Shown here in pieces: positions 11,800 through 24,300 of a DNA stretch of 64,000 nucleotides (its first letter is position 1; each line of letters begins with the position of its first letter). The notes beneath the pieces were generated by a model. That model had not been told where the DNA came from. It worked only from the letters and a program-made list of their open reading frames with translations, and made no database searches. Origin of the DNA: Conchocele bisecta (taxonomy: Eukaryota > Mollusca > Bivalvia > Lucinida > Thyasiridae); NCBI GenBank assembly GCA_029237695.1, contig CM055268.1:57125131-57189130 (forward strand), read 5' to 3'. The position numbers and the translations under genes are program-made.

Positions 11800-13580
11800 T
11801 AGGCCCTGGGAGCGTTAGGGTTGTCGGTACCATCCGAGCGCCCCAAATATTTCTGGTGTATATATACTGTATATATTTATGCATGATAGACTTTTTCAAA
11901 GTAGTAGCTTAAGCATAAACAAGATGGTGGCCAGTGAAAAAAGCATTGGCTACCATTTCCATTTTTATTATCAAAAACATGCTTTGACACCACTTTAGAA
12001 TAATTTAAAACATGGTTTCACAGTACTTTATAATTATTTCCATTGAAAATGATTCTCAAGTGCAGTCAAACCATGACATAAGGCAAGATATAAAAGCAAC
12101 AGCAGACGACAATTGTTGTGTGTAGTGGTTTAACGGTCTAATACATTACCGAATATATAGCAAAAGATTTCAGCCTGAACCGCGCTTTTGAAAAATCAAA
12201 GATGGCCGCCATTTTACAGGAATTTCATAAAATAAATTGACAAAGACGTGCTAACGGTGTGGGTACCAAACACTAGTTATGAAGTAATATGGTCACAACT
12301 CGTTCATATATAAGTATCCTGAAAAGAACATGTGTTACGCGCATCATGGCTGTCGTGCACATTTGTTAAGTTCCACAAACAAGATGGCAGTAATTGTTGA
12401 AAATTACATATATTTTATATAATTTTTTTTCTCTATATGATACAAAAACGAAGGGAATTTGCCGACCAACTTCCGATATTTAATAAATATAATGCATCCA
12501 CCTTTTTAACTGGCAATTTTGTGATATATGTATGTTCAATAAATCCAAGATGGCCACCATTTTATACGAATTGTGTTGATTATGCGAATCAATTGGCACA
12601 CACTGCCCGTCATGATCAGTTTCGGTACTTAGCAACACAGTCTGGCTCACAAGATGATTATACACAATCGTGCTAACACTGGCATGTTTTAGAAGATAAT
12701 TAATGTTTAAATATATATTAGAAACGGTGGCGGCCTGTTTTAATCTACTAACAGCAATTGCATAATTTTGTACCAGTAATATCGGAAGGGAAATGATAAC
12801 AATTTCTGACACATACGCGCTGACACATTGCAAAATATTTACTTTTTCTGTTTTAAAGGAATATTTTGTATAAGTCAAAGATGATCGCCATTTTGCGAGG
12901 CATTTTGTGAAGTATGTACATGAATTGGCATCTCACTATATCAATGAGTACATAATGTTCAAGTCTGAAACTAAACGTTGCAATGTCGTTTAGACTGCTA
13001 TGTCCTAATCATATACGTTGGAAGTATTAGTTGTATATATATTACATTATTGTCCGCCCGTCTTTAAAAGAAATGTATATGATACCGTCTTTAAATAAAT
13101 GTTTCTGATATTAGTCAATAATTATAACTTGTGTACATCCAGAAAGGTCAGATTGTTAATACACAATTTGTTAATTGAGTTGATATGTAGGACACATCTA
13201 CTGTTTGTGCTGGTAATATAAGTCTGCACAAAACACGATTGCTATACGTATTGTATTGTTTAATATTTAAAATAAGTGTACAGCCGATGTGTTTTCACAA
13301 GTACCTTATGTACGTAAATACTTGTAGACTTATGATGTTTATATGGAGACCGTCACACAAATTCGCATATTAATATTTTGCCGAAAAGAATATTTAATAC
13401 AACGTTCATGGAATCAGTATCTGCCATATATGCATGCACAATGGTCCGGTTATTTAACGTGTTTATGTAATAGTGTTAATACTCTATATTTATTACCAGT
13501 CATCAAATTAAGTATACCTCGTTTAACGGCAATTGCTCGTTCAGCAAATGTTACTATTATGCAGTCATAAAAGGAATGCA
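11800..13580 (+). repeat. Long dispersed repeat or segmental duplication, copy 2
   Basis: This is the partner of 5890-7590, in the same orientation and about 5.9 kb away. It carries extra blocks, for example 11950-12140 with CAAGATATAAAAGCAACAGC. Those extra blocks recur at 38995-39200, so this is a repeat family and not only a local duplication. Confidence 0.8.
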
Positions 13581-14079
13581 GCAGACATCAACTTGTTGCA
13601 TGCATAGTATATGTATGGCAAGGTACTGTAAGCCCAGTAACCCGTGGTGATAAGCTGCTGTGACAGGACTGGGATGAGCTCTATCTCTGAGCAGGTGATT
13701 TCAGTGTCATGGGTTTCCGCAGTTCGAAATGAAAGTGTCGTCTCCCATTCTGAGATCACGTGACTTGAGAAACAGTCCACCACAGCCATGTTACTACCTT
13801 TTTATAAGTTCTCCGATATCTCGATACCGAGATAATTTATTGGGTAATCCAATTCTGATAAATTCCGGTTTCCACTTACCGTTGTATTATTGCATCCAAG
13901 TGAAATTCCATGTCGACCCCCAACTTTGGGAACCGCGAAGTTACAGATGCGACTGACCCTATTTTCCATGCAACTACCATGATTTACACACTGTTCGATA
14001 CCTTTCTTGGTCACTGGGTTTCACATTATAGTCTGACCGCATAGAGTCACTTCCTTGTTTAGTTTACATTCCATGTTTT
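13581..14079. other. Non-coding DNA
   Basis: No motif-bearing frame or RNA gene is seen. It is somewhat less AT-rich than its surroundings and ends where the putative Gypsy 5' LTR begins. Confidence 0.4.
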
Positions 14080-14141
14080 ATGTCATTTGTGTTTATAAAC
14101 TTTCCAAGATGGCGGACGCGCAGCCGCACAGGAGATTTCAG

Positions 14142-14208
14142 CCAATCAGATCTGATTGGTGATCGCATCTGTGCGACTGGCCGCATCTTGCGCAGAATGT
14201 TATAAATA
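14142..14208 (+). promoter_or_regulatory. Putative LTR promoter: palindromic CCAAT pair plus TATA box
   Basis: CCAATCAGATCTGATTGG (14142-14159) is a perfect 18-bp palindrome made of two inverted CCAAT boxes. A TATA-like TTATAAATA follows at 14200-14208. Spacing and order look like a pol II promoter, which would fit U3 of the 5' LTR. Transcription start would then fall near 14230. An AAGATGGCGGACGCG motif lies just upstream, at 14106. Confidence 0.5.
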
Positions 14209-14772
14209 CAAGTGCGATTGGCAGTCAAGCCAAGCGATTACACCGCTCTCCTAATGTAGAACCATTACTCGACAGAACCAAAACTCGACATCTCCAACTA
14301 TTTCATAACTAATTACGTCTTGTGGACATAAGATATATATCATAACTATCTACAATTATACTTACCACTGCGGTGAACGTAGTACCTTACGAGTTTGATA
14401 CGAAGTACATTTCGTCTACTGCTACGGCACCGTTGCTACGCCATCACTAATGTAAACATACTTTTACTGTTGTTTCGAACTGTCAAGGAATCGCTTTCCG
14501 TCACACTGCTACTCCATATAATAACCATCGTCTATTGTTGCACTAATACCTACTCTACTATAACGTTTCTTAGAGTGCATTTAATTGGAATCCTGACGTA
14601 TTGATACTATTGTTAAGTAAAGCCTAACTAGAGCATAGAGGGTGCACTCCGTATAACACTAGTACCTGACGAACTAGTAAACTTATTAAACATGACTTGT
14701 TGAGTGTTAGAACTGTTGTTATTTGTTATTTACCTACCTGCGCTGCAACCAGAGTGTATGTGGCCTTAAAAA

Positions 14773-14790
14773 TGGTGTCCGGAAGTGGGA
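14773..14790 (+). other. Putative primer binding site (tRNA-Leu type)
   Basis: TGGTGTCCGGAAGTGGGA resembles the complement of a tRNA-Leu 3' end, a common primer in animal Gypsy elements, with small differences. It begins TGG, as expected for pairing to CCA. It lies upstream of gag and just after the putative LTR, which is the expected place. Confidence 0.5.
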
Positions 14791-15157
14791 TGGTTATTGA
14801 GCGACCATAAATAACTCAAGTCAACACTTACAACTCTACAGTGGAGCTACAGACAACTTCAATGACAATGGATATCAAGCAGTGTGATGGTAGTTCTACA
14901 ACTATTATACTATAGGAGAGCGGATAACTATTTATAACTAATACTTAATGTAATAGAACAGTACCTTGCAGTACACTAGTAGCTCAGCTAATTGGGAGTT
15001 GACACAGAACTGACAAGCATTGATTATATGTATACACATTTATTGTGAACAAAGTTACAAGTAGGAGGAATTGAACAACACACCGAAACATAATCGTAAT
15101 ATATATTTTATTATTAAAACAAGTTTAATAGGCAATATGTGAGACTCTGACTCTGAG

Positions 15158-16574
15158 GTGCAAATAAACAGGAGCAATGGACAAGGGGACACAAATAGAT
15201 ATCATAAGACATCTAGTGGGGAAGAATTCGTCGATAGAGACACAGCATCAGCATCCGAGGTTGAGCCTACCCTTGTTGGGCTACGTAATTATCAATCGGC
15301 AGATGAGAGTGCAGCTACAGCACAACATACAGATGTGAGACCTCCACATTTCAGTGATCTACCGCATGCGAGCAATTAACAGGTGGACGTTGGTGGACGA
15401 TTAGGTGAGAGCAGAGAGGTAATCGGGACTATAGTCCACAGGGCGATAACAATGATGTGGCTCCTCGATTCGAACAATTTCGCACTCGACGTCACATGGA
15501 ACGGGCCCATCCAAGCAGACCACGATATACAAGGAGTTGTGAGGGTGTAGGCACCAGAAATTATCCAGTGCACCGCGTCTCTGATGAGGAAGGACATTAC
15601 ACAAATAATTATCGCAGGGCACCAACAATGAAGCCGGATACTTACATGGGTGAAGAAGACTGGGACGCTTTTATTGGTCATTTCGAGGTATGCGCGCGAC
15701 TAGGACAATGGAGTCCCCGGAACAAGGCTCTAACCCTCTTAGCTTGCATGAGGGGTCCAGCTCAGATGTACCTATTCAATTTATCTGAAGATGAGAAGGA
15801 CTCATACAGCACATTAGTAAGGAAATTAAAGCTACGGTTCAGGGGACATAAGCAGAATCCAATGTGGGCATCGCGCTTGGAAAATAGAAAGCGTAAACCG
15901 GGGGAGGGAATCATTAGCTGAAGTGGGAGACGATATCAGGCGATTAACCAGGAAGGCATGTAGGGAATTTGGGTACTACTGCTCAGGACATGTTAGGAAT
16001 GCAACAGCTTCTGAAGTCTACATCAGCAGAACTTAGGTACCGTTGTTTGATGGCGGAATGTGATACCGTGGAAAAGACAGTAGATGTACTTCAAACATAT
16101 GAAGACATAGTTGGGGAAACCACGCAGAAATGATCAACAAAACCGACCGTACGGATGGTGCAAGCGAAGAACCCGAGTCAAAAGATCAATCCAGTACCAT
16201 AAGAAACGTGGAACAGTCATTAGAACACATTAGTCAAAGATTGGACCGACTAGAGAGGAACCAAGCAGATGGGAGGAGACAACAGTCGCAGAGGTGGAAT
16301 GGACATAACCAAGGCCACTGGAATGGACATAATCAAGGTCAATGGCATGGAAGAAGCCATGGGTCAGGGAACCCGTCAAGGTCCAGGTCAACTACAGGTT
16401 CTGCAAACATGTTTCCGATGTGGATCACCTGGACATTTCTATAGGGACTGCCGAGAAAATGCCAATAACCAAGGTCAGCTACAGGGAGAACGGGCAGAGC
16501 CGAGGCGCAGATTGGAAGGTCAAGGTCAAGGTGAACAGAATAATGCGGGAAACGGATCACAGTTGGCACAGTAG
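15158..16574 (+). pseudogene. Gag of the Gypsy element, broken
   Basis: Three successive open pieces in different frames cover the gene. 15158-15379 is a polar N-terminal part. 15457-15921 holds a capsid-like segment with ARLGQWSPRNKALTLLACMR followed by LKLRFRG. 16130-16574 holds a nucleocapsid with one zinc knuckle, CFRCGSPGHFYRDC (C-x2-C-x4-H-x4-C, near 16410-16450). Stops at about 15377 and 15919 and further frame changes near 16300 break it. The knuckle is preceded by a GHWNGHNQG-type repeat. The gene would package the element's RNA; this copy is inactive. Confidence 0.85.
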
Positions 16575-16633
16575 GCCATGAGTCAACTGTTTTAGGAGAA
16601 AATAGGCCTCGATCTGAAACGTGCTCGTTACGA

Positions 16634-17002
16634 ATGGGACAAATTTCATCCTGGGACAATGGATTATACACGGGGGGAGTAGTAGAAGGCGTCGTGACAA
16701 AGTTTCTTATTGATACTGGGTCAACAGCTTTCCTCATTTTATTCTGTCTGCATGAGTTAATTCCTTCATCCACGCGTCTACCACTGAAAGATATGAAACA
16801 TGTTGTTAATGATGTAAGCGGCAGTTCTTTGAAGATGTACGGACATACAGACATGAAAATTAAACTTTGGAATACAGAGTATACACATACAATAATTGTC
16901 TGTGAAACGAAACCGCAAGGAATTATTGGACAGGATTTCTTAATGAAGCATATTCAGAAAATAGGCTTACTCGAAGTATATCATGAACACTATACAGGTT
17001 GA
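16634..17002 (+). pseudogene. Gypsy protease domain
   Basis: A retropepsin-like aspartic protease domain is visible. The active-site motif appears as FLIDTGSTAF (about residues 25-34 of this piece), and the second signature appears as GIIGQDFL near the end. The frame is open across the domain but is separated from gag upstream and RT downstream by frame changes. In intact elements this enzyme cleaves the polyprotein. Confidence 0.8.
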
Positions 17003-17253
17003 AATTCAGTGTTGGACTGGTGGGGAAACCTGCAATGTGTGCAGAATATTTGTATCAGACACTGTTAGTGTACCAGCTTACTCATCCGCCTGGATCAAAG
17101 TTAACATTCCAAATGGGGAACATATGGCCGACACTGTACATATTCAAACCGCAACAGACCGACAGAGCTCAAAAACAGTACACGTCATGGACAGTGTTTT
17201 TTCATCACAAGGGCGGTCCACTGAAATAAATATAATAAACTCTGCGGATAAGG

Positions 17254-18135
17254 ATGTCACTATCTTCTCGAATACACATCTCGGTAACCTGTGAAGAGAA
17301 ATTAGGTGAGAGGTGTGCCCAGGTGAGCTGTTCCACAGAACAATTACAAGAGGTCCCGGAATACCTATCCGATCTACTGGCACGTAGCTCAACCCATCTT
17401 AGTGAAAGTGAAAAGAAACAGTTTGAGCAATTACTAATCCGGTTTCACGATGCTTTTGCAAAACCCGATGATGACCTGGGTGTTACTAACATTGTGCAAC
17501 ACCATATCGATACACAAGGCGCGGCACCAATTAAGCAACCGCACCGGAGACAACCGCTGGGAAAACGGGAAACCGAGCGTAAAGAAGTGGAGAAAATTCT
17601 GTCCAGAGGAATAATTGAGCCTAGTATCAGCCCTTGGAGTTCACCAATAGTGCTGTTAACCAAGAAATATGGCTGCACAAGAGTTTGTGTCGACTTTCGC
17701 GCTGTTAATCAAGTGGTAAAGAAGGACTCCTTTCCCTTGGCGCGTAATGATGAATGTTTTGAGTCTCTGGAGGGCTCCAGATACTTCAGCTGTATGGATC
17801 TAAATCAGGGATATCTACAGATGGGTTTAGCACCGGAAGATATGGAGAAAACTGCATTCTTCACCAGCCTAGGACTTTTCCACTTCACACGGCTCCCGTA
17901 TGGATTAGTCACGGCACCCTCGGAGTTCAGCAGGCTCATGGGTGAAGTACTGCGAGGTCTACAATGGATTGAATGTTGTGTCTATATGGATGATATTATT
18001 GTCTCAAGTTCATCATTCTAAGAAAACCTCCGGCGACTGGAACACGTCTTTCAGCGACTCCAGCAAGCACGATTAAAATTAAAACCGCGGAAATGTACGT
18101 TCTTCCAAAAAGTTGTAAAGGTTCTCGGATATATC
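17254..18135 (+). pseudogene. Gypsy reverse transcriptase, interrupted
   Basis: Recognisable RT blocks run in order: SPWSSPIVLLTKK, VCVDFRAVNQ, FSCMDLNQGYLQ (first catalytic Asp), TRLPYGLVTAPSEF and VYMDDIIV (catalytic Asp pair). The variant YMDD replaces the YLDD or YVDD more usual in Gypsy. A stop codon at about 18019 falls shortly after the catalytic motif, although conserved thumb-region sequence continues past it in the same frame. The catalytic residues are present; the interruption makes this copy inactive. Confidence 0.9.
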
Positions 18136-19045
18136 GTGTCATCCGAGGGGGTGGCAACAGACGACGACAAAATTGCGTCAGTCCGTGATTGGCCAGTACC
18201 CACATCAGCGAAAAATCTGAAGTCGTTCATTGGACTCGCATCCTATTACAAACGTTATGTACACAGTCAAATTGCCAAGCTATTGTACCGGATAGGGGAG
18301 AAAGGAGTAACATTTCTATGGACAGAAGAAGCCCAGCTGACATTCGACCAGCTGAAGCAGGCGTTAACATCGGCTCCGATACTCGGGTTTCCTCAGGCTG
18401 GAAATCCATTCTGGCTGGATACCGACTGTTCAGACATAGCTATGGGAGCGGTTTTGAGTCAAGTGCAAGATGGAAAAGAGCGAATGATCGCGTACATGAG
18501 TAAAATCTTGAATAAGCATGAAACATCATATTGTACAACGCGGAAAGAATTGTTAAGCCTGGTAACCAGCGTTGAGCAAGCATTTCCATCACTACCTATA
18601 TGGACATGAAGTGAATGTACGTACAGACAACGCCGCTGTCTCCTGGATGAGAAGGCTCAAATGTCCAGAAGGTCAGACGGCGAGGTGGTTGTAGTACCTG
18701 GAATCGTACAACTTGAACATCACCCATCGTCAAGGTCGTCTCCATAGTAACGCAGATGCACTTAGTCGACGGCCATGTACGGTATGCAGTAAACTAGAAA
18801 CGCGAAGCGAAGAAGCTGAACAGGCGAGCACCGTGCCGGTCTTGATAATGTCGTCCAGCGAGTCCACCGAGATGATGGATGGGTATCGATCTGAGGATAT
18901 TGACATTCGGGTTATAACACGTTGTCAACATCAAAGTCTAGCATCAGATGAACTGAAACCAACCACATTTCTACTAGATGGGTGGCAACCAACTGATATA
19001 GTTAAACGCATAAGCTCAGGATCAGAATATAGGCCCAATCATTAG
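18136..19045 (+). pseudogene. Gypsy RNase H and connecting region, frameshifted
   Basis: It begins with the RT connection (LKSFIGLASYYKRYV). The RNase H core has FWLDTDCSDIAMGAVLSQ and CTTRKELLSLV. The frame then changes near 18595; RTDNAAVSW continues in another frame, and a stop falls near 18691. Past that, the sequence reads HRQGRLHSNADALSR, the typical end of the RNase H/tether region. A further stop is at about 19043. At least one frame change and two stops lie within this domain. Confidence 0.85.
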
Positions 19046-19112
19046 TGCATTAGAGACACATCACCAGCCAACATGGAACCAAATTTCAGGTTGTAGTTCC
19101 AAAACTAAAACA

Positions 19113-20314
19113 GTGTGGAGGCACTGGGACAGATTGGAACTACACGGGGGAATGTTATACAGGAAGTGGCTTGTGGAGAATGACCAAGACTGCCACCTTC
19201 AGCTCGTGGTGCCTGAATGCAAACAAGCAGACATTCTCCATCATTATCACAATATTCCGACAGCAGCCCACATAGCTACCAATAAAATGTTAGACAGAGT
19301 TAGACAACATTTCTACTGGCCCGGCATGTCAGATTCCATTGGTCAATACTGCAAGTAATGTAATCAGTGTTCCGCGCGCAAACCAGCAAAACTTACCAAG
19401 GCACCATTGGGAGCATGTCCGGTGGGTGAACCGATGGAGAAAGTTGCCATTGACATTTTGGGTCCGTTGCCAATAACCAACCGAGGAAACCGATTTGTAC
19501 TGGTCATTTGCGACTTGTTTACCAAATTGAAAGAGGCTATCGCATTACCAGACTCCGAAGCCACCACCGTGGCCACCGCGTTGATCGACCATTTTATTTC
19601 AAGAATGGGTACGCCGTTAATTATCCTATCATATCTCGGAAAATGTTTTGAGGTCAAGCTGTTTGGGAAATGTGCGAGTGCCTGCAGATACATAAGGTTT
19701 CAACATCTGTGATGCGGCCACAGGCCAATGGGGTTGTGGAACGTTTTAATCGGACACTGACAAGCATGTTGACAATGTACTGCGAAAATGATCAACGGAA
19801 TTGGGACCGATTTCTCCAACAAGTGTTATTGGCATATCGATCTTCAAGACATGCGTCCACATGTTGTTCACCAAATAAAATGGTATTCGGCAGAGAAGTC
19901 TCCCTCCCCATGACGGCAGTGATCGGCATGCCTGCAACCGACGTAACCACGACGAGTATCGACGACTATGTTATGAACTTACAAAATTCCCTCACTAGAG
20001 CCCAAGACTTGGCGCGTAAGGCTCTGAAACAACATGCTCTATACAGGAAACGGCATTATGACACTAACGCCAAACAGCGGTCCCTTGCTGTTGGCCAGGC
20101 TGTCTGGTTATTCGACCCAAGTCGAAAGGTGGGAGTATCGTCCAAGTTCACCAGTAAATGGAAAGGGCCCTGCCTCGTGGTCCGCAAGATCGACGACATG
20201 ATGTATCTCGTCAAACGAAAGGCCATGCAACCATCGAAGGCTCATCCTATCGACCGACTTTGTCCGTACCATGGACTGGATCTACCGCGATGGTTTTCTC
20301 GGGTTAAGTTGTAG
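19113..20314 (+). pseudogene. Gypsy integrase, frameshifted, with catalytic Asp lost
   Basis: The N-terminal zinc-binding region is HHYHNIPTAAH with VRQHFYWPGM, then C-x2-C cysteines with a stop between the first pair (about 19357). The core keeps the first catalytic Asp (VAIDILGPLP) and the Glu (NGVVERFNRTL). At the second catalytic position, where the family has S-D-x-G, this copy reads ILSYLGKCFE. A frame change follows near 19650-19690. The C-terminal part 19670-20314 contains KWKGPCLVVRKIDD, a GPY/F-like module. Integration activity is therefore not expected. Confidence 0.9.
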
Positions 20315-20340
20315 TGTCGCAAGGTCGCGCCACATTATCT

Positions 20341-21283
20341 CTGAAAGACAACCTGAAACAGAAAACATTTGTTAGTTATTGTGTTCAAGTTATTGTTAGT
20401 GTTCAACTTTACTAGTCAGTACCAATACATACCGGTAATGCAATATTTCACAGCTTAAGCAAGGAACTTTGTGAGTCTCGGATAGGTTATATACCTATAA
20501 CGAAATCATAGATTCCTAACCGCGTTTAAATAGATGTCCCATAAGAAAAACATTTGAGTGCATGTACCGTATTTTCACACAATAGTCACCTGTAGTTGAA
20601 ATTGACTAACGGAACTGAACTGAGGGAAACGTATTAATTGTACCTACCAGTTATAGTCCTGGAATAGTATTAAGCCCAAATTGCTGCGCAGCACAAATTT
20701 AAATATGGAATGAGATGTAGGGAGGTAAAAGTTGGACTGATCACCCAGGGTTTTACGATAGATGAGAATCTGTGGGTAATTACAGAGTAATTATTCGCCA
20801 TATCCAAGGGATAGAATACTGGTATTGGCAAAACAACAAATCTATTTCCAGTATTTCTGTAAACTCAGGTCTTAGGTATAAAAACACCCAATATGGAAAC
20901 GGATAATACCATATGACGCTTAATGTTAGTACAATCAGAAGTAATTAAGCTATAGCTTGTAGGAATGCAAATAAAAAAATTCCTAATGCAAGGAGCAGTA
21001 GATGGGTCAATTGTTTCTCACAGTGTAAATAATTGAACAAGAACTTCTCTCCGAATGTAAATTGAAAATGTGTGACCATGCACCAATTGCAATAAAATGT
21101 TTACTTACAATATGCTCAACTGGGAACAAATTGCAACAGAAACTTTTAACAATGAAATATTAAATGTTACAAGTAATGTTATCTGGATGATGAATGACTT
21201 GTCCGATACCCAAGTCAATAATTATCATGTGAAATAATACAACGCAGTGTGACGCGAAGACTCCAGAAAATATATGTTACAGA
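20341..21283. other. Non-coding DNA between Gypsy element and zinc-finger frame
   Basis: No LTR copy, polypurine tract or exon could be recognised. The expected 3' LTR should repeat the CCAATCAGATCTGATTGG palindrome region, and it does not appear here. Confidence 0.5.
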
Positions 21284-22691
21284 ATGACCATCACTTGTGA
21301 ACTGTGTCAAGAGGGGTTTGAGACCAAGGGGCGTCTAAAAAAAGCACCTGATGAGCCCCGTTCACAACAGGCTGCACGTCTTCTGTGCCTGGTGCTACGT
21401 CAAGGAGCGGGACTACCGGGTGACGGATCTGCGCAGGCATGTCATCAAGCAACATACTGGGATTGAAGCCCTCCTGCCGGCAGAATTCTTCACGGAATCA
21501 ACCTTATTCTACTTCGCTCGCTATCCACATGATTATGTAACCGTGGTGGATCCCACCCCACAGAACAACGTTTGTGCCGTTGCGGCAATGGATGCCGTTC
21601 GGTCGTGGACCAATGTCCACACGACATCAACACACACCCTGAAAGTGTGGGAGTTTAGGTGGCGACAGGCCCTCGCGACACCCATACACCCTGGAGCGGA
21701 GACACCAGCGTATCGTGTGCCTTGTGCATCGCAGAAGCTGGCCGCGTGTGCACCCGCGTCTCGGGACATTATGTACATTCCGACCCACCCGAAGATTTGC
21801 AACAAGCCACCTGCCTCTGTATGGGAAATTATTTCCGTGGGGACTGGCCGATCCATGGTCATGGTTCGTGATGGCCAAGCCAAATTTAAGGTCATACTAA
21901 GTTCATCCCTACCAGAAGATGATCTGAGGCGCATTCGTGGCCGGATATCTAATTCCGGAAACTTCAGGGTGTCAGGCGATACGGTGCCAGTGCGAGGGGT
22001 GGAATTGATCGACTTCGTAGAGGAGATGTCCGAAATATGTGGGGTTTCAGAGCTCTATCTGGACCATGTAAGCAAATATGTGATGAAGCCCCCCACGCAC
22101 TCCACTGCATCATCTGTAATACCGGAGAAGTCTATCGCGTCGCGTGCCCGGGATATTCTTAAACGAGGAGCAATGCCGCTCGTATCACCGGCTCCCCGTG
22201 CATGGGCCGAAGAGGAAGCCGTCACCCTGCATGGACATGTGTCACAGTTCCGGTGGCCACCACGCGGGTGGAAGAACATGACCCCTAGCAAGAGGAGACA
22301 GGTGTTTAATTTTGCGGCCATGAGTTTGGATGTAGGCAGTTCGGGACTTCCAAAGTCAGCTCCGGAAGAGCTTGGTGACAAATTTGCGTTTCTGATTCTG
22401 CCGGGCTCGGCGAAAGTATTTCAGTCGGAATGCCAGAAGATGCGTCTGTTTAACTTTTCACAACTGCGGAAAATCGCGGTCTCTGGAGATGGCGACACTC
22501 GATTTGTCGCGATGATGGAGCAGGCCGCAGAACTTCGCGACACGTCAGTGGACTCATATTTGTTAACACCTCATGGAACGTTTAAATATTTAGTTAGTAT
22601 GGTTGTACTTGTTGATTACAGTAACAAGGGCACCGTTATCACTAAGCTAATCCCCTCTCGGACAGCCTTGATAATAATAAAAAAACTTTAA
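21284..22691 (+). pseudogene. Intronless C2H2 zinc-finger protein, one frameshift, unknown function
   Basis: A start at 21284 gives MTITCELCQEGFETKGRLKK, the first half of a C2H2 finger. The frame is then lost at a run of seven A (about 21338-21344). In the neighbouring frame, HLMSPVH supplies the finger's histidines, and the sequence stays open to 22691. A second finger follows, FCAWCYVKERDYRV with RRHVIKQH (C-x2-C ... H-x4-H). The remaining roughly 400 residues match no domain I recognise. The region is GC-richer than its flanks, has no introns, and lies antisense inside the helicase intron. That suggests a mobile-element ORF or retrocopy. The last dozen residues run into the repeat family that begins near 22650. 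A single A-run frameshift could also be a sequencing error. Confidence 0.6.
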
Positions 22692-23640
22692 CGCATTTGC
22701 CTAACAAACAAGGTGAACATAAGTCCTCAGTGACCTTGACCTTGGGCGGTCAGACGTGGGTCACATGCAAAACAAAGCAGCATCCCTAGAAACACATTGT
22801 GGCCAAATATTATCAAAATCGGTAAAGCGTTTGATGAGTTATTGAAAAAATTAAAAAAACATTAACATTTTTGCCTCACAAATAAGGTGAACATAAGTTC
22901 TCAGTGACCTTGACCTTGGGCGTTTGGACGTGGGTCGTATGCAAAACGAAGCACCATCCCTAGACACACATTGTCGTAATATATCACCAAAATCAGTGAA
23001 GCGGTTCATGAGTTATTGAAAAATGAAAGGTGTTACTAACGTACGTACGTACGCACGCACGTACATGGACTAACGCTATATCCCCTCTTGCCTATCGACG
23101 AGGGGATAACAAAGTACCATTCATAGACACACATTGTGGCCAAATATTATCAAAATCGTTGAAGCGGTTCATAAATTACTAAAATATGAAGGTGTTACTA
23201 ACATGGATAACACTATATCCGCTCTTGCCTATTGGCGAGGGGATACAATTTGCTTTGGGAAACCGCTATTCCAAAACAAATGGTGTCTGAATAGTTAGGG
23301 TTATTACACCCACTGCACACAAATTAAACAAGAACTGGCATCGCTAAATGAAGCGAATCCCATCGCGGCAGCCTCGATAATAATTAAAAACCAGATGGCC
23401 GCGGCCCGTATGTCGAGCCCGCCGAGGCATTTGATGGTCTCTGAGTGTATATTTTTGAAGTTTGAATTAAGGGTTGCGGAGATATAAGGTATATAAAATC
23501 TTTAGCGCAAACTGTAGTCATTTGACCTTGATCTTGGGCATGTGGGTCACATGGATGGGCTATAGAATGAAAATATGGATGCTAATAAAGAATTATTATT
23601 AAAGAAGTTTAAAGTACATCGGAGTAAGTATTGTGGAGAT

Positions 23641-24300
23641 ATAAGGTATGTAAAAACTTTAACACAAATTTACAAACACAGCTCATTAAAGTCATTTGAC
23701 CTTGATCTCGGGAATGTGGACCACATGGGCAGGCTAGAGAATGAAAATATGGATAATGAATAAGAAGTTTTGGATGTTGGAAGTAAATCGGAGTAAGTGT
23801 TGTGGATATATAAGGTATGTAAAAACATTAACACAAATTTCAAAGTAATTTGACCTTGACCTTGGGCATATGGACCACATGAGCAGGCTATGGAATGAAA
23901 ATATGGATGATGAAAAGTAAGTATTGGAAGTTGGAAGTAAATTGGAGGTAACAATTGTGGAGATATAAGGTATGTAAAAACTTTAACACAAATTTACAAA
24001 CACAGCTCATTAAAGTCATTTGACCTTGATCTCGGGCATGTGGACCACATGGGCAGGCTAGAGAATGAAAATATGGATAATGAATAAGAAGTTTTGGATG
24101 TTGGAAGTAAATCGGAGTAAGTGTTGTGGATATATAAGGTATGTAAAAACATTAACACAAATTTCAAAGTAATTTGACCTTGACCTTGGGCATATGGACC
24201 ACATGAGCAGGCTATGGAATGAAAATATGGATGATGAAAAGGAAGTATTGGAAGTTGGAAGTAAATTGGAGGTAACAATTGTGGAGATATAAGGTATGTA
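23641..24300 (+). repeat. 324-bp exact-looking tandem duplication
   Basis: The block containing CACAGCTCATTAAAGTCATT at 23677 recurs at 24001, an offset of 324 bp. Long stretches after it are unchanged apart from very few differences, such as AAAAGTAAG against AAAAGGAAG. This marks a recent duplication inside the repeat cluster. Confidence 0.85.

Larger units (their letters stand above)
14080..20340 (+). mobile_element. Degenerate Ty3/Gypsy LTR retrotransposon
   Basis: Element parts run in order on the plus strand, antisense to the helicase gene whose 15-kb intron it occupies. There is a promoter-like LTR region, a primer binding site, gag with a CCHC knuckle, protease, reverse transcriptase, RNase H, and integrase with a GPY-like end. 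The PR-RT-RH-IN order places it in Ty3/Gypsy. Many stops and frame changes break both gag and pol, and one integrase catalytic residue is lost, so it cannot be autonomous. I could not find a downstream sequence repeating the 14.1-14.7 kb region, so the 3' LTR is missing or beyond recognition, and both outer boundaries are approximate. Confidence 0.9.

Noticed and set aside
20315..21283. 3' LTR of the Gypsy element
   Set aside because: No stretch repeats the 14.1-14.7 kb region and no polypurine tract is evident.
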